Positions 51,464 to 60,902 are shown, counted from the first letter of the stretch. The stretch: DNA of 64,000 nucleotides from Coriobacteriaceae bacterium (GCA_025992705.1 DAJPGJ010000001.1:2111357-2175356), one strand, 5' to 3'. The notes: generated from the sequence alone by a model not told the origin. Translations and numbers: made by a program.

Positions 51464-53041
51464 TCAAAGAGAGGTTTTGACTACCGACGCGACTCGGATC
51501 CCATCGAGCGCGGCCGACATGATGCCGCCGGCATAGCCTGCCCCCTCGCCGCACGGATACACGCCATGCACATGCGTCGACATGAGCGTATGAGAGTCGC
51601 GTACGACACGCACCGGCGACGAGCTGCGTGCCTCGATACCCGTGAGCAGTGCGCCGGGGTCGGCAAAGCCGCGCAGGTTGCGATCAAGCACCGGCAACGC
51701 CTCGCGCAGGGCCTCTACCGCAAAATCCGGCAGACAGCCCGCAATCGGCGCCTCAACCACGCCGAGCGGATAGCTCGCCTCGGGCAACGTGCGTGGCTTG
51801 CCCGCGATACCCGCGAACTGCCCCACGCGTTGCACGGGGGCGTGCCAATCCGCACCACCCGCGGCAAACGCCGCCTGCTCCCAGCGACGCTGGAACGCGA
51901 TGCCCGAGAGCGGATCGACCGCATCACCGAAATCGTCGGGCGTCACGTTGCACAACAGCGCCGCGTTGGCGTTGGCCCCATCACGCGCCTGACGTGACAT
52001 GCCGTTTACCGTGAGGCCACCTTCCTCGCTTGAAGCCGCAACCACCTCGCCACCGGGACACATGCAGAAGGTATAGACTGAGCGACCGTTCTCAAGATGG
52101 CACGCAAGCTTGTAATCGGCAGCTCCGAGCGCAGGGTGCCCCGCCGCCTGCCCGTACTGGGCGCGGTTGATGAACTCCTGCTCGTGCTCGATGCGCACGC
52201 CAATGGAAAAGGGCTTGGGCTCGAGCTCGAAACCAAGCTGCTTGAGCAGCGCGAAGGTGTCGCGTGCCGAGTGCCCACAAGCAAGGATAAGCCGCGATGC
52301 TTCGACCTCGTATCGAACTCCGTCGCCCTCGAGCGTAACGCCATGCAGCATCCCTGCCGCATCGATATCCATCCCCACGAGCTGTGTATGAAAGCGTACC
52401 TCGCCACCACAGGCGATGATGCGTTCTCGCATGCGCTTGACAACACCTGCGAGCACGTCCGTGCCAATGTGCGGCTTTGCCTGCCACAGAATCTCGAGCG
52501 GTGCTCCCGCCGCGACGAAGGTCTCGAGCACGTGCGCAATCTGCGGAGAGTTTTTACCCGTCGTGAGCTTGCCATCAGAGAAGGTGCCGGCTCCGCCCTC
52601 GCCAAACTGCACATTGCTCGCCGTGTCGAGCACGCGCGTGCGGTGAAAGCGCTCGACATCTGCCGCACGCTCCTCGACGGGTGCTCCGCGCTCGATAACG
52701 AGCGGACACAAACCTGCCTCGGCAAGCTCAAGTGCGGCGAAGAGTCCCGCCGGCCCCGTCCCCACGACCATGGGGCGCGTGCGACCAAGGTGACACTCGG
52801 GAAGCGGGCGCTCCTCGATGGGCCGTACCGGCTGTGGCGCACCCATGCCCTCGCCGATACCAACGGTCGCGACAAAGTGCACGTCGCTCTTGCGACGCGC
52901 GTCGATGGAGCGGCGCAGCAGGTAGGCGCGTTGGACGCCGAGGATATCTGCAAGCACTTGCGAGGAGCGATCGGGCTGCAGATCGCGCACGACCGCAAGA
53001 CCCTGATCAAGCGTCAATTTGATATTGGGGCGTTTCTCCAT
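51464..53041 (-). CDS. NAD(P)/FAD-dependent dehydrogenase (COG2509 type)
   Basis: 525 aa from the ATG at 53041, preceded by AGGAG; longer starts lack a ribosome-binding site. FAD-binding PMVVGTGPAGLFAALELAEAG (GxGPAG), ERGAPVEERAADVERF, QFGEGGAGTFSDGKLTTG, RLILACGHSARDTF, and the C-terminal HGVYPCGEGAGYAGGIMSAA. The family is widespread, with unknown substrate. Its N-terminal 90 residues (LDQGLAVVRDLQ, LLRRSIDARRKSDVHFV) are the extra domain typical of this group. Confidence 0.9.
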   Translation of the reverse strand: MEKRPNIKLTLDQGLAVVRDLQPDRSSQVLADILGVQRAYLLRRSIDARRKSDVHFVATVGIGEGMGAPQPVRPIEERPLPECHLGRTRPMVVGTGPAGLFAALELAEAGLCPLVIERGAPVEERAADVERFHRTRVLDTASNVQFGEGGAGTFSDGKLTTGKNSPQIAHVLETFVAAGAPLEILWQAKPHIGTDVLAGVVKRMRERIIACGGEVRFHTQLVGMDIDAAGMLHGVTLEGDGVRYEVEASRLILACGHSARDTFALLKQLGFELEPKPFSIGVRIEHEQEFINRAQYGQAAGHPALGAADYKLACHLENGRSVYTFCMCPGGEVVAASSEEGGLTVNGMSRQARDGANANAALLCNVTPDDFGDAVDPLSGIAFQRRWEQAAFAAGGADWHAPVQRVGQFAGIAGKPRTLPEASYPLGVVEAPIAGCLPDFAVEALREALPVLDRNLRGFADPGALLTGIEARSSSPVRVVRDSHTLMSTHVHGVYPCGEGAGYAGGIMSAALDGIRVASVVKTSL

Positions 53042-53227
53042 CGATAATGCTCCTGCCGTCACGGCATTAGTCGCGCTTTCTGGTGTAGCCATTGTAATAC
53101 GCCGCTTACCGCATTCTCTTGCCACCGCACATCTACATGTCACGACGCGCAGGCAATCCCGCGCCAACGACGCCTACGAGCCTGATATAGTTTACGAGCA
53201 CACACGCCTGGTAGGGGAAAACGCAGC

Positions 53228-54724
53228 ATGCAACGACTTGTAGACACATTCCAACAAGATTCTGTCCCGTATGCTTCGACGCAGCAGGCAAAGCACGCTG
53301 ATTGGCGCATCTTGCGGACTGCCCTTATTGCGGTTGCCCTCATGCTGGCCGTGCTTATCACGATGGCCTCTCTCGCAAGGCCTGCGCACGCTGCAGAAGA
53401 ACCGTCAGGCAACGATGTCGCTCTCGAAACTCCCGAAGTGGATACACCCCCATCAGCTGACACAGGCGCGGCGCCTGTCACCGATATCATCCTCGCGCAG
53501 GATGATTCGGCGCCATCTGATATTGAGCTAGTCGACGTCGTCATCGACGAGCAACCTGCTCCGGATCCCGAACCCGAGCCTGAGCCTGAACCCGAGCAGC
53601 CGCTCACTCAGTCGGAGGAGACCGTGCCGCTGTACCGCATCTACAATGCGCAGACGAGCGAGCATTTCTACACCACGGACTGCGCGGAGCGCGATAGCAT
53701 CTGCAGCATCGGTTGGGTCTACGAAGGCGTCGGCTGGATGGTGCCGCTCTTCTCCGACCTGCCGGTGTTTCGCCTGTATAACCCCTATGCGGGCGATCAC
53801 CACTACACGCTCTCCGTCATCGAGCGCGACAATCTTGTCGAACACGAATGGCGCTTTGAGGGCATCAGCCACTATTCGGCCGTTGACGAAGCGATTCCCG
53901 TCTATCGCCAGTACAACCCCAACGCATGGACAGGTACGCATAACTTCACCATCTGGCCCGACGAAGACCAGATGCTCACGGGCGCCGGCTGGCATTCCGA
54001 AGGCGTGAGCTGGTATGCCGCCGCGCTTCCCGTACACGAGGACGGGCCGGGCATCAACACCGCGAACCTCCGCTGTCTGGTTGCGGGAAGACCCGACTGG
54101 GGCTTTTCGACATATGGTCAAATCAACATGGATCAGCGCGGGACGTGGGAACATCACATGTGGAATGGGGATGTGGCCTTTGTCGCGATTAACCACAACA
54201 CCGGCGCCTGCATCTCTTACAACGCAGGCAAGGACTACTACAGCGCATCGTCCATCAAGGGTCCCTACATCGCATCGCTTTGCATGAACGACGCACCTGG
54301 CGTTTGGGGCGTACGCAACACGATCAACGAGACGATCTACTACTCGAGCAATACAGGCTATAGCTCGCTGTATAACCGCTATGGCCGCTGGTACATGAAC
54401 AAGATCGCAGGTGATAGTGGTGTCGAGATACGCATGAACCGCGGGCATTACACCGATATCACGCCCCTGGAACTTGCCGAGCTCTGGATCACCATCGACG
54501 AGTACCTGCGCTATGGCGGTCCCAATCGTGACTTACTTGCAGACGCCTTCCGCGATCACTGCTATTACAAGGAAGGCTGGATTTGGGGCGCCAACTACGG
54601 CGGTGCCCTTGACGTGCTCGGAGGTGTCGAGGGCGATTGCATCTACGCGGTCGCGACGCACTACTCCTACGGCGACGGGCGCCTCTGGGATCTGAGAAAC
54701 GCGGTGTTGTCAGCCGTGTGCTAG
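53228..54724 (+). CDS. Secreted DUF5648-repeat protein with beta-lactamase-like serine hydrolase domain
   Basis: 498 aa; AGGGG precedes the ATG. A signal/anchor helix (residues 31-50, cut near AHAA), an acidic/Pro linker (PDPEPEPEPEPEQP), three DUF5648-type repeats (residues about 135-265: YRIYNAQTSEHFYTT, FRLYNPYAGDHHYTL, YRQYNPNAWTGTHNF), then a domain with serine-hydrolase motifs: SSIK (SxxK, Ser341/Lys344), SSN (SxN, 373-375) and KEG at the usual KTG site (448-450). It may act on peptidoglycan peptides; KTG to KEG makes activity uncertain. Its stop codon overlaps that of lysC, which converges. Confidence 0.82.
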   Translation: MQRLVDTFQQDSVPYASTQQAKHADWRILRTALIAVALMLAVLITMASLARPAHAAEEPSGNDVALETPEVDTPPSADTGAAPVTDIILAQDDSAPSDIELVDVVIDEQPAPDPEPEPEPEPEQPLTQSEETVPLYRIYNAQTSEHFYTTDCAERDSICSIGWVYEGVGWMVPLFSDLPVFRLYNPYAGDHHYTLSVIERDNLVEHEWRFEGISHYSAVDEAIPVYRQYNPNAWTGTHNFTIWPDEDQMLTGAGWHSEGVSWYAAALPVHEDGPGINTANLRCLVAGRPDWGFSTYGQINMDQRGTWEHHMWNGDVAFVAINHNTGACISYNAGKDYYSASSIKGPYIASLCMNDAPGVWGVRNTINETIYYSSNTGYSSLYNRYGRWYMNKIAGDSGVEIRMNRGHYTDITPLELAELWITIDEYLRYGGPNRDLLADAFRDHCYYKEGWIWGANYGGALDVLGGVEGDCIYAVATHYSYGDGRLWDLRNAVLSAVC

Positions 54725-56001
54725 CGGCCCTTCTTGGCTTTGGCGGCAAGCTCCTCGGCAGAGAGCTGCGTCTCCTCGAACACCTTGGTGCCGTCGAGAC
54801 CGAACGCCGTGTGCAGCAAGCGCACTGCCTCCTCGGCGCTCTCGGCCGGAATGACGACGCTCGTGCGGATGTCAGAGGTCGAAATCATCGTGATGTTGAT
54901 GCCACCCTCGGCAAGCGTGCGGAACATCTGTGCCGCGACACCCGAGTTGACCTTCATGCCCGCACCGATGATGGAGACCTTCGCGACTTCCTCGGTGATG
55001 AGAAGCTCGCGTGCGCCGAGCTCGCGCACGATACGATCCATGACTTCGGTCGTCTTCTCGATATCGGCACGCGGGCTTGTGAAGGTGATGTCGGTGTGCC
55101 CGTTCTCGGAAAGGTTCTGAATGATCATATCGACACCGAGATTGGCGTCGGCCATGGCCCCAAAGACCCTGGCGGCTACACCCGTGGTGTCGGGCACGTC
55201 ACGAATCGTGAACTTGGCTTCCGAGAGGTCGTGTGCGACACCGCTGACAATAGCCTTTTCCATAGTGGGGTCATACTCCTTCACTATCGTGCCCGGCTCA
55301 TCGCTGAATGACGAGCGGCAATGTATCACCACGCCAAAATTACGCGCGAACTCGATGCAGCGCTTGTGCAACACGCCCGCGCCGCCCGCGGCCATCTCGA
55401 GCATTTCCTCGTAGCTGATCTGGTCAATCTTGCAGGCGCGCGGAACGATGCGCGGATCGGCCGTGTAAACGCCGGCAACGTCCGTGTAAATCTCGCAAAC
55501 GTCTGCCTTGATGCCTGCCGCGATGGCGACCGCCGTGGTGTCCGAGCCACCACGACCGAGCGTCGTGATATCGCCGGCAGCATCGATACCCTGGAAGCCG
55601 GCAACGATGACGATGCGGCCTTCGGAGAGCGCCACGCGAATGCGGTCGGCGTGAATCTCGCGAATCGATGCCTTGCCGTGCACGCTATCGGTGATAAGGC
55701 CAATCTGACGACCAGAGAGGCTGATGGCCTCCTCGCCAAGCTCGGCGACGGCCATGGCCAAAAGCGACATCGAGACCATCTCGCCCGTGGAGAGCAGCGT
55801 GTCCATCTCGCGCGGGTCGGGTGACTCGGAGATGGAGCTGGCAAGCGCCACGAGGTCGTCGGTCGTCTTGCCCATGGCAGACACGACGGCAACAACGCTA
55901 TCGCCAGCACGCTTGCGGCTGACGATGCGCTGGGCAACGCTCCTGATGCGCTCAGGATTCGCGACGGAAGTTCCGCCGAATTTTGCAACAACTACAGACA
56001 T
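54721..56001 (-). CDS. lysC: Aspartate kinase
   Basis: First step of Lys/Thr/Met synthesis. 426 aa. VVAKFGGTSVANPERI, GRGGSDTTAVAIA and YTDVAGVYTADPRIV in the kinase domain, then two ACT domains (TIRDVPDTTGVAARVFGAM and VSIIGAGMKVNSGVAAQMF) that carry feedback control. The ATG at 56001 has a leaderless -10 box 7 nt upstream. Divergent from the cyclo-ligase gene. Confidence 0.96.
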   Translation of the reverse strand: MSVVVAKFGGTSVANPERIRSVAQRIVSRKRAGDSVVAVVSAMGKTTDDLVALASSISESPDPREMDTLLSTGEMVSMSLLAMAVAELGEEAISLSGRQIGLITDSVHGKASIREIHADRIRVALSEGRIVIVAGFQGIDAAGDITTLGRGGSDTTAVAIAAGIKADVCEIYTDVAGVYTADPRIVPRACKIDQISYEEMLEMAAGGAGVLHKRCIEFARNFGVVIHCRSSFSDEPGTIVKEYDPTMEKAIVSGVAHDLSEAKFTIRDVPDTTGVAARVFGAMADANLGVDMIIQNLSENGHTDITFTSPRADIEKTTEVMDRIVRELGARELLITEEVAKVSIIGAGMKVNSGVAAQMFRTLAEGGINITMISTSDIRTSVVIPAESAEEAVRLLHTAFGLDGTKVFEETQLSAEELAAKAKKGR

Positions 56002-56008
56002 GCTCGGA

Positions 56009-56014
56009 ATGGTA
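56009..56014 (-). promoter_or_regulatory. -10 box of a leaderless promoter (lysC)
   Basis: TACCAT on the minus strand, 7 nt before the lysC ATG; no Shine-Dalgarno sequence is present. Confidence 0.5.
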
Positions 56015-56066
56015 GCAAATAATCCCCGCGTATCAGGCTCGATTTCTCACTTCTGCATACTTTTGG

Positions 56067-56072
56067 TACTAT
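56067..56072 (+). promoter_or_regulatory. -10 box of a leaderless promoter (cyclo-ligase)
   Basis: TACTAT followed by exactly 7 nt and the ATG at 56080. Paired back to back with the lysC promoter 53 nt away. Confidence 0.5.
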
Positions 56073-56079
56073 ATTCGCC

Positions 56080-56670
56080 ATGAATACTGCAGAAGAAAAG
56101 GCTGCGCTGCGAGAAAGCATGCGCGCCAAACGTGGTTCGATCGCAGCTGATGTTCGCAAAACGTATGAGGCAGCATTAGAAGATAGGCTCTTCAATCTTC
56201 CAGCCCTCAGGCATGCGAAATGCATCGCCGTCTACTATCCCACCGGGTCAGAGGCACGATTTGTCTCAAATCGGGAAAAGCTGTTCCTGTTTGACCAGCG
56301 TCCTGTCATCGCCTTTCCCGTCGTTCGCTCCGAGACGAACATGTCGTTCTTCGCCTTTGACATGAACGATGATTGGAGCGTCCTCGAAACGCCGCGAGAG
56401 ATAGTGACGGAGCTCGACTCCTCCCGGCACATTCCGCCGGAAAACATCGATCTCATACTCGTGCCAGGCATCGCCTTCGACAAGCACGGCAATCGCCTGG
56501 GGCAGGGCGGCGGATTCTACGACCGTTTCCTCCCCTATCTAAGCGCGGAGAGCATGACGATTGGCATCGCATTCGACGAGCAGATTGTTGACGAGGTGCC
56601 ACGCGAGGCGACCGATTGCCGGGTCGACTACATCGTGACCCCCACGCGCGTCATCACCGCAGAGAAATAG
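56080..56670 (+). CDS. 5-formyltetrahydrofolate cyclo-ligase
   Basis: Returns 5-formyl-THF to 5,10-methenyl-THF. 196 aa. KAALRESMRAKR at the start, AVYYPTGSEARF, and the C-terminal DLILVPGIAFDKHGNRLGQGGGFYDRFL, the ATP-binding signature of the family. Ends just before the hairpin at 56688. Confidence 0.94.
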   Translation: MNTAEEKAALRESMRAKRGSIAADVRKTYEAALEDRLFNLPALRHAKCIAVYYPTGSEARFVSNREKLFLFDQRPVIAFPVVRSETNMSFFAFDMNDDWSVLETPREIVTELDSSRHIPPENIDLILVPGIAFDKHGNRLGQGGGFYDRFLPYLSAESMTIGIAFDEQIVDEVPREATDCRVDYIVTPTRVITAEK

Positions 56671-56687
56671 CGCCAGGCACAGGCGCG

Positions 56688-56726
56688 AAACCAGACAAAA
56701 GTGCCCCGGCGAGGTTTGTCTGGTTT
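56688..56726. repeat. CCAGACAAA hairpin between convergent genes (AGACA family, fourth element)
   Basis: Perfect 12-bp stem AAACCAGACAAA/TTTGTCTGGTTT around 15 nt containing GTGCCCCGGC. Shares the AGACA...TGTCT core and GTGCC centre with the 51426 hairpin. Its last base is the first base of the complement of the PaaK-like stop codon. With T runs on both strands it may be a bidirectional terminator. Confidence 0.8.
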
Positions 56727-57964
56727 TAGTACCTGTTGTCGAAGATGCGCGTCGTCTTCTTCTCGCTGCGCGGCAAATCCTCGATATCGACGGGCTTGAC
56801 CTGCGGCGTAAAGCCGATGCGGTTCTTGAACTCCGTCGCGATGGTCTCTTCCATGTTGTACTTGTTGGCACTGGGCTCGACTTCGACAAAGAGCGTGGCG
56901 ATGTCCTTGCCGTTGAGATGGTCGATCATCATCTGGTACTCGCTACTCGCGCCGTCAACTGCGGCGATGACCTCCTCGATTTGCGCGGGGAACATGTTGA
57001 CGCCATGCACCTTGACCATGTCGTCGGTGCGGCCGGTGATGATGTCGATGCGCGGATGCTCGTTGTGTCCGCAGGCGCAATCACCCGGCACGATACGCGA
57101 GAGGTCGTGCGTACGGAAGCGGATGAGCGGCGCACCCTCTTTTTGCAGCGTCGTGAGCACAATCTCTCCCGGCTCGCCGTCGGGAACGGGCTCTCCCGTG
57201 ACAGGGTCGATAATCTCGAGGTAGACGTAGTCGCTCCAGATATGCACGGCGCTATCGGCCTGGCAGTTGATGCCGATACCTGGACCGTAGACCTCGGTGA
57301 GGCCATAGATATCGTAAAGCTCGACGCCGAGCTCGTTAGCGATACGACGACGCATCTTCTCGCCCCAGCGCTCCGAGCCGATGATGCCCTTGCGCAGCTT
57401 GATTTGGTCGCCGATGCCGCGCTTGGCGATTTCCTCGGCAAGGCGCAGCGCATATGAGCTCGTCGCGCAAAGCACCGTGCTCTCGAGATCCATCATCATC
57501 TTGAGTTGCTTGTCGGTGTTGCCCGGACCCATGGGAATCGCCATGGCACCAAGCAGCTCACAGCCAAGCTGGAAGCCGATGCCGGCAGTCCACAGGCCGT
57601 AACCCGGCGTGATGTGCACGCGATCTTCCTTCGTGACGCCTGCATACTCGTAGCAGCGCGCAAACTGGATGGCCCAGTCCTCGACGTCCTTCTTGGTGTA
57701 GGGAATGATGACGGGCGTGCCCGTCGTACCCGAAGAGCTGTGAATGCGCACGATTTGCTCGGGCGGAACAGCGGCGATTCCGAGCGGATAGGCCTCGCGC
57801 AAATCGCCCTTGTCGGTAAAGGGAAGCTTCTCGAAATCGCTTTGGTCCTTAATCGCGTCGATGTCGATACCCGCAAATTTCTTTGCATAGAAGCCATCGG
57901 GGATTGCAACGAGCTTCTTGAGCTGGGCCTTGATGATGTCAAATTGCTCTTCGGTCATGTGCAT
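56726..57964 (-). CDS. Phenylacetate-CoA ligase-like adenylate-forming enzyme
   Basis: 412 aa. The adenylation core HSSSGTTGTPVIIPYTK, the motif LYDIYGLTEVYGPG and the hinge ITGRTDDMVKVHGVNMFP match PaaK. In anaerobes such enzymes activate aryl acids, often indoleacetate or phenylacetate from amino acid breakdown, for keto-acid oxidoreductases. A zinc-binding-like CACGHNEHP is present. No paa or ior genes are adjacent, so the substrate is unproven. Confidence 0.9.
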   Translation of the reverse strand: MHMTEEQFDIIKAQLKKLVAIPDGFYAKKFAGIDIDAIKDQSDFEKLPFTDKGDLREAYPLGIAAVPPEQIVRIHSSSGTTGTPVIIPYTKKDVEDWAIQFARCYEYAGVTKEDRVHITPGYGLWTAGIGFQLGCELLGAMAIPMGPGNTDKQLKMMMDLESTVLCATSSYALRLAEEIAKRGIGDQIKLRKGIIGSERWGEKMRRRIANELGVELYDIYGLTEVYGPGIGINCQADSAVHIWSDYVYLEIIDPVTGEPVPDGEPGEIVLTTLQKEGAPLIRFRTHDLSRIVPGDCACGHNEHPRIDIITGRTDDMVKVHGVNMFPAQIEEVIAAVDGASSEYQMMIDHLNGKDIATLFVEVEPSANKYNMEETIATEFKNRIGFTPQVKPVDIEDLPRSEKKTTRIFDNRY

Positions 57965-57984
57965 GGTGCGTAAAACCTTTCAAA

Positions 57985-58860
57985 CTAGACGTCGACGCCA
58001 AGGAATGTGCGAACAGCGTATCCCAAAACGAAGGACAGCGCCGCGACACCAAGGGAAATCGCGCACATCTGCCCAAAGTTTTTGCCAAACGATACATCAC
58101 GCGCAACGGAGGTATAGAAATTGAAGCCTGCCAGAATCAGCACCACGAGAACGAGCATGATACCCATGGCCAGCAGGTACATCTTGTCATCGAGGATGAG
58201 GTAGGGCAGCAGCAAGATGACGACGGTGATGAAGTACGCGCCGCCCGTCATGAGACCCGATTTGGCCGCATCGCCCTTGCCGTCACTGCGCTCGGCCAGA
58301 TACTCGCTTGCGGCCATCGAAAGCGTCGCGGCGACACCGGTGATGAGGCCGGAGAGCGCAATGAGGCGCGTGTTCTGCATGGCGAGCGTGAGACCGGCGA
58401 GGGTGCCGGTGATCTCGACGATGGCATCGTTCATGCCGAGGATCATCGCGCCCACGTACGAGAGGCGCTTCTCGGAGAGCAGGGCGAAGAGCTTGGCATC
58501 GCGGTCGCGCTCGTCAGCTTCCATCTTCTCGACTTCGGGCACCTCGTCGAGCAGCTTCTTGGAATGGTTGACGAACTTGATCTTGCGCCGGTCCATGAGC
58601 TTGGCGGCGAAGGTGAAGCCGAAGAGCCGCGCCATACGCGCATAGCGCTTGACCTTGCGCTCGTCTGCGGCAAGTTGCTTGTTGGTGTAGGTCTCGAGTG
58701 CCTTGGCCTGACTTGCGACCTCATCGGCGACTCTGGCGAGCGCCTCGCGATTATGCTCATCCTTGATGGCGTCGGCCATCGCATGATAGGCGGCGGCTTC
58801 CGTCATCTCGCTCTGCTGGATACGCAGAAGAATCTTCTGGATGTCCGCGCTGTATGCCAT
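57985..58860 (-). CDS. Ferritin-like/VIT1 (CCC1) family Fe/Mn transporter
   Basis: 291 aa, GGGAGGAGC upstream. Residues 1-130 are helical with Glu/His positions (QSEMTEAAAYHAMADAIKDEHNREALARVADE), like the ferritin-like domain fused to bacterial VIT1 proteins. Residues 130-290 hold five hydrophobic helices with MNDAIVEITGTLAGLTLAM and SMAASEYLAERSDGKGDA, the VIT1/CCC1 metal-exchange motifs. Likely exports or sequesters iron or manganese. Confidence 0.9.
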   Translation of the reverse strand: MAYSADIQKILLRIQQSEMTEAAAYHAMADAIKDEHNREALARVADEVASQAKALETYTNKQLAADERKVKRYARMARLFGFTFAAKLMDRRKIKFVNHSKKLLDEVPEVEKMEADERDRDAKLFALLSEKRLSYVGAMILGMNDAIVEITGTLAGLTLAMQNTRLIALSGLITGVAATLSMAASEYLAERSDGKGDAAKSGLMTGGAYFITVVILLLPYLILDDKMYLLAMGIMLVLVVLILAGFNFYTSVARDVSFGKNFGQMCAISLGVAALSFVLGYAVRTFLGVDV

Positions 58861-58981
58861 GCGATGCTCCTCCCGTCGAGTGCAAGTTCATTATAGCCAA
58901 TCAAGATGGATGAGGATTTGTCCGAAGCGCTTCTCTCGTTGCGCTGCTCAAGGGAAGGGCTAGGGAAGTCGGCCGAGGCAT

Positions 58982-59007
58982 AAAAAAGACCGCCTGATGA
59001 GGCGGTC
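58982..59007 (-). terminator. Terminator of tRNA-Phe
   Basis: Stem GACCGCC/GGCGGTC with a 6-nt loop and, on the minus strand, six T residues. Confidence 0.9.
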
Positions 59008-59018
59008 CGAGTGGTTGA

Positions 59019-59094
59019 TGGTGGCTAGAGAGGGACTTGAACCCCCGGCACAGGGATTTTCAGTCCCCTGCTCTACCAACTGAGCTACCTAGCC
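59019..59094 (-). tRNA. tRNA-Phe (GAA)
   Basis: 76 nt with encoded CCA. Acceptor GGCTAGG/TCTAGCC, D arm GCTC...GAGC, anticodon loop ACTGAAAAT (anticodon GAA), T loop TTCAAGT, discriminator A. Confidence 0.97.
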
Positions 59095-59140
59095 ATGGCG
59101 CTTAACAGCAGCGGTTAGTTTACCAAAACGAGCGTTGCGG

Positions 59141-59854
59141 TCAAGCTTCGTCTCTCAAGAGGTCGACAGCCTGACACGCAAGGTCGCGAATCTCGTCGTC
59201 ATCGCACTCCGAAAGCTCGAGCAGTGGTTCGAGCGCTGCAAGATCCTTGAAGTGCGCAAGGGCTTCGATGGCGTATCGCACGACCCACTCGTAGTCGTCG
59301 TCGAGTGCCTCGATGCACAGCTCCGTAGTCTCTTTGTCTGCGGGGAAGTGCCCAAGCGTCCAGATGCACGCCGCGCGCAACTCGCCTTCCCTGTCACCGA
59401 GAGCGCCAAGCAGCGCGATGCGCGCTTGCTCGATGAGGGCATCATCTGTCGTGATGTCGAAGCCTGCGAGCTCGGAGCGCTCGCCGATAGCCGTCACGGC
59501 GGCAACGCGTATGGAAGGCGCGATTGTCTTGTCCGCGACGATCTCGCAGAGCTTGTCGAGGCAGCGCGTGGTGGGAATCTGGCCAAGCGACCAGGCGCAG
59601 TTCACGGCAACGCGCTCGTTCGGATCATTCAAGCATTCGACCAAAGCCTCGAACGCACGGTCGTCGCCGAAAATGCCAAGCGCCGTGGCAGCAGCCGCCC
59701 GCACCTCGTCCACCGGGTCAAAGAGACAGACAAGCACAGGCGCGAAGCCGCGCACGTCAGCAGCCTTGGCCAGGCCCGCAACCGCCATGGCACGAGCACG
59801 GGGATCATCATCGTGCGTAAACTCGATGAGCAGTTCAATGTTCTCAGCGGGCAT
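59141..59854 (-). CDS. HEAT-repeat protein
   Basis: 237 aa from the ATG at 59854, which follows GGAGGGG. About six helical repeats of 30-36 residues with the HEAT/PBS-lyase pattern (DPRARAMAVAGLAKA, DEVRAAAATALGIFGD, NERVAVNCAWSLGQI, GELRAACIWTLGHF, EWVVRYAIEALAHF). A protein-binding scaffold; partner unknown. Acidic overall, no signal peptide. Confidence 0.85.
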   Translation of the reverse strand: MPAENIELLIEFTHDDDPRARAMAVAGLAKAADVRGFAPVLVCLFDPVDEVRAAAATALGIFGDDRAFEALVECLNDPNERVAVNCAWSLGQIPTTRCLDKLCEIVADKTIAPSIRVAAVTAIGERSELAGFDITTDDALIEQARIALLGALGDREGELRAACIWTLGHFPADKETTELCIEALDDDYEWVVRYAIEALAHFKDLAALEPLLELSECDDDEIRDLACQAVDLLRDEA

Positions 59855-59914
59855 CGTGCCCCTCCATTCTCCATCTGTACTTTGGAGGATTTTACGATAA
59901 AATGCCAAGGCACT

Positions 59915-59989
59915 GGGCGATTAGCGCAGCGGGAGCGCATCTGCCTTACAAGCAGAGGGCCGCAGGTTCGAACCCTGCATCGCCCACCA
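59915..59989 (+). tRNA. tRNA-Val (TAC)
   Basis: 75 nt with encoded CCA. Acceptor GGGCGAT/ATCGCCC, anticodon arm TCTGC CTTACAA GCAGA (anticodon TAC), T loop TTCGAAC, discriminator A. Confidence 0.97.
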
Positions 59990-60000
59990 GAGATTTCTTC

Positions 60001-60024
60001 GAGCCGCTCCGTGCGGCTCGTTTC
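60001..60024 (+). terminator. Terminator of tRNA-Val
   Basis: Stem GAGCCGC/GCGGCTC with a 5-nt loop followed by GTTTC, 12 nt beyond the tRNA. Confidence 0.7.
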
Positions 60025-60059
60025 ATTGGTACGGCCATTTCGATTGAGAGCATGTGCAT

Positions 60060-60902
60060 ATGAGAGTAATTCAAACATCGGAGATTACGAATGCGGTGAG
60101 CGAGCTCTGTATCCGGGCCAACTGCGTCATGAACGAAGGACTTTTGAACGCACTGCATGAGGCACGTGACAGCGAAGAGTTGCCCGTGGCCAAGGCGACG
60201 CTCGGCTGCATGCTCGAAAACGCCGCCATTGCCGCTGGCGAAATGGTGCCTATTTGCCAAGACACGGGTGCGGCCTGCGTCTTCGTCGAACTGGGCCAGG
60301 ACGTACATATCGAAGGCGGCTCGCTCGTCGATGCCATCAACGCAGGCGTTGCGTTCGGCTATACCGAGGGTTACCTACGCAAGTCGATGGTGGCAGACCC
60401 GCTGCGTCGCGTGAACACGGACGACAATACGCCCGCGCTCATCACCGTCGATATCGTGGATGGCGACGCTCTCAAGATTACGCTTGCGCCCAAAGGCGCT
60501 GGCTCGGAGAACATGGGGCAGCTCAAGATGCTCAAGCCGGCTGACGGTATCGATGGAGTGCGAGACTTCGTGCTCGACGCCGTCAGGCACGCCGGCCCCA
60601 ATCCCTGCCCACCCATCATCGTAGGTGTGGGTGTGGGTGGCAACTTTGACCACGTCGCTTCGCTCGCCAAACGCGCCCTGCTTCGGCCCGTGAGTGTGCA
60701 CAACCCCGACCCCTTTTACGCGCAGCTCGAGGTCGAATTGCTCGACGCCATCAACGCCTTCGGCACCGGCCCTGCTGGCTTCGGTGGTGCGACGACAGCC
60801 CTCGCCGTCAACATCGAGCAGGCTCCCACGCACATCGCCTGCTTGCCCGTCGCAGTCAACATCAACTGCCATGTCGCCCGCCACGAGGAGGTAGTGCTGT
60901 AA
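60060..60902 (+). CDS. Fumarate hydratase, class I alpha subunit
   Basis: [4Fe-4S] hydro-lyase subunit converting fumarate and malate (or tartrate in close relatives). 280 aa from the ATG at 60060 (GAGAG upstream; a GTG at 60054 is possible). VPICQDTGAACVFVELG supplies a cluster Cys, followed by YLRKSMVADPLRRVNTDDNTP, PKGAGSENMGQLKML and GVGVGGNFDHVASLAKRALLRP. Overlaps the beta-subunit start (TAATG). Confidence 0.93.
   Translation: MRVIQTSEITNAVSELCIRANCVMNEGLLNALHEARDSEELPVAKATLGCMLENAAIAAGEMVPICQDTGAACVFVELGQDVHIEGGSLVDAINAGVAFGYTEGYLRKSMVADPLRRVNTDDNTPALITVDIVDGDALKITLAPKGAGSENMGQLKMLKPADGIDGVRDFVLDAVRHAGPNPCPPIIVGVGVGGNFDHVASLAKRALLRPVSVHNPDPFYAQLEVELLDAINAFGTGPAGFGGATTALAVNIEQAPTHIACLPVAVNINCHVARHEEVVL

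Noticed and set aside
56688..56726. Treating this hairpin only as a terminator
   Set aside because: It probably does end transcription, but the AGACA core and GTGCC centre match the 51426 element too well to ignore, so it is listed as a repeat.
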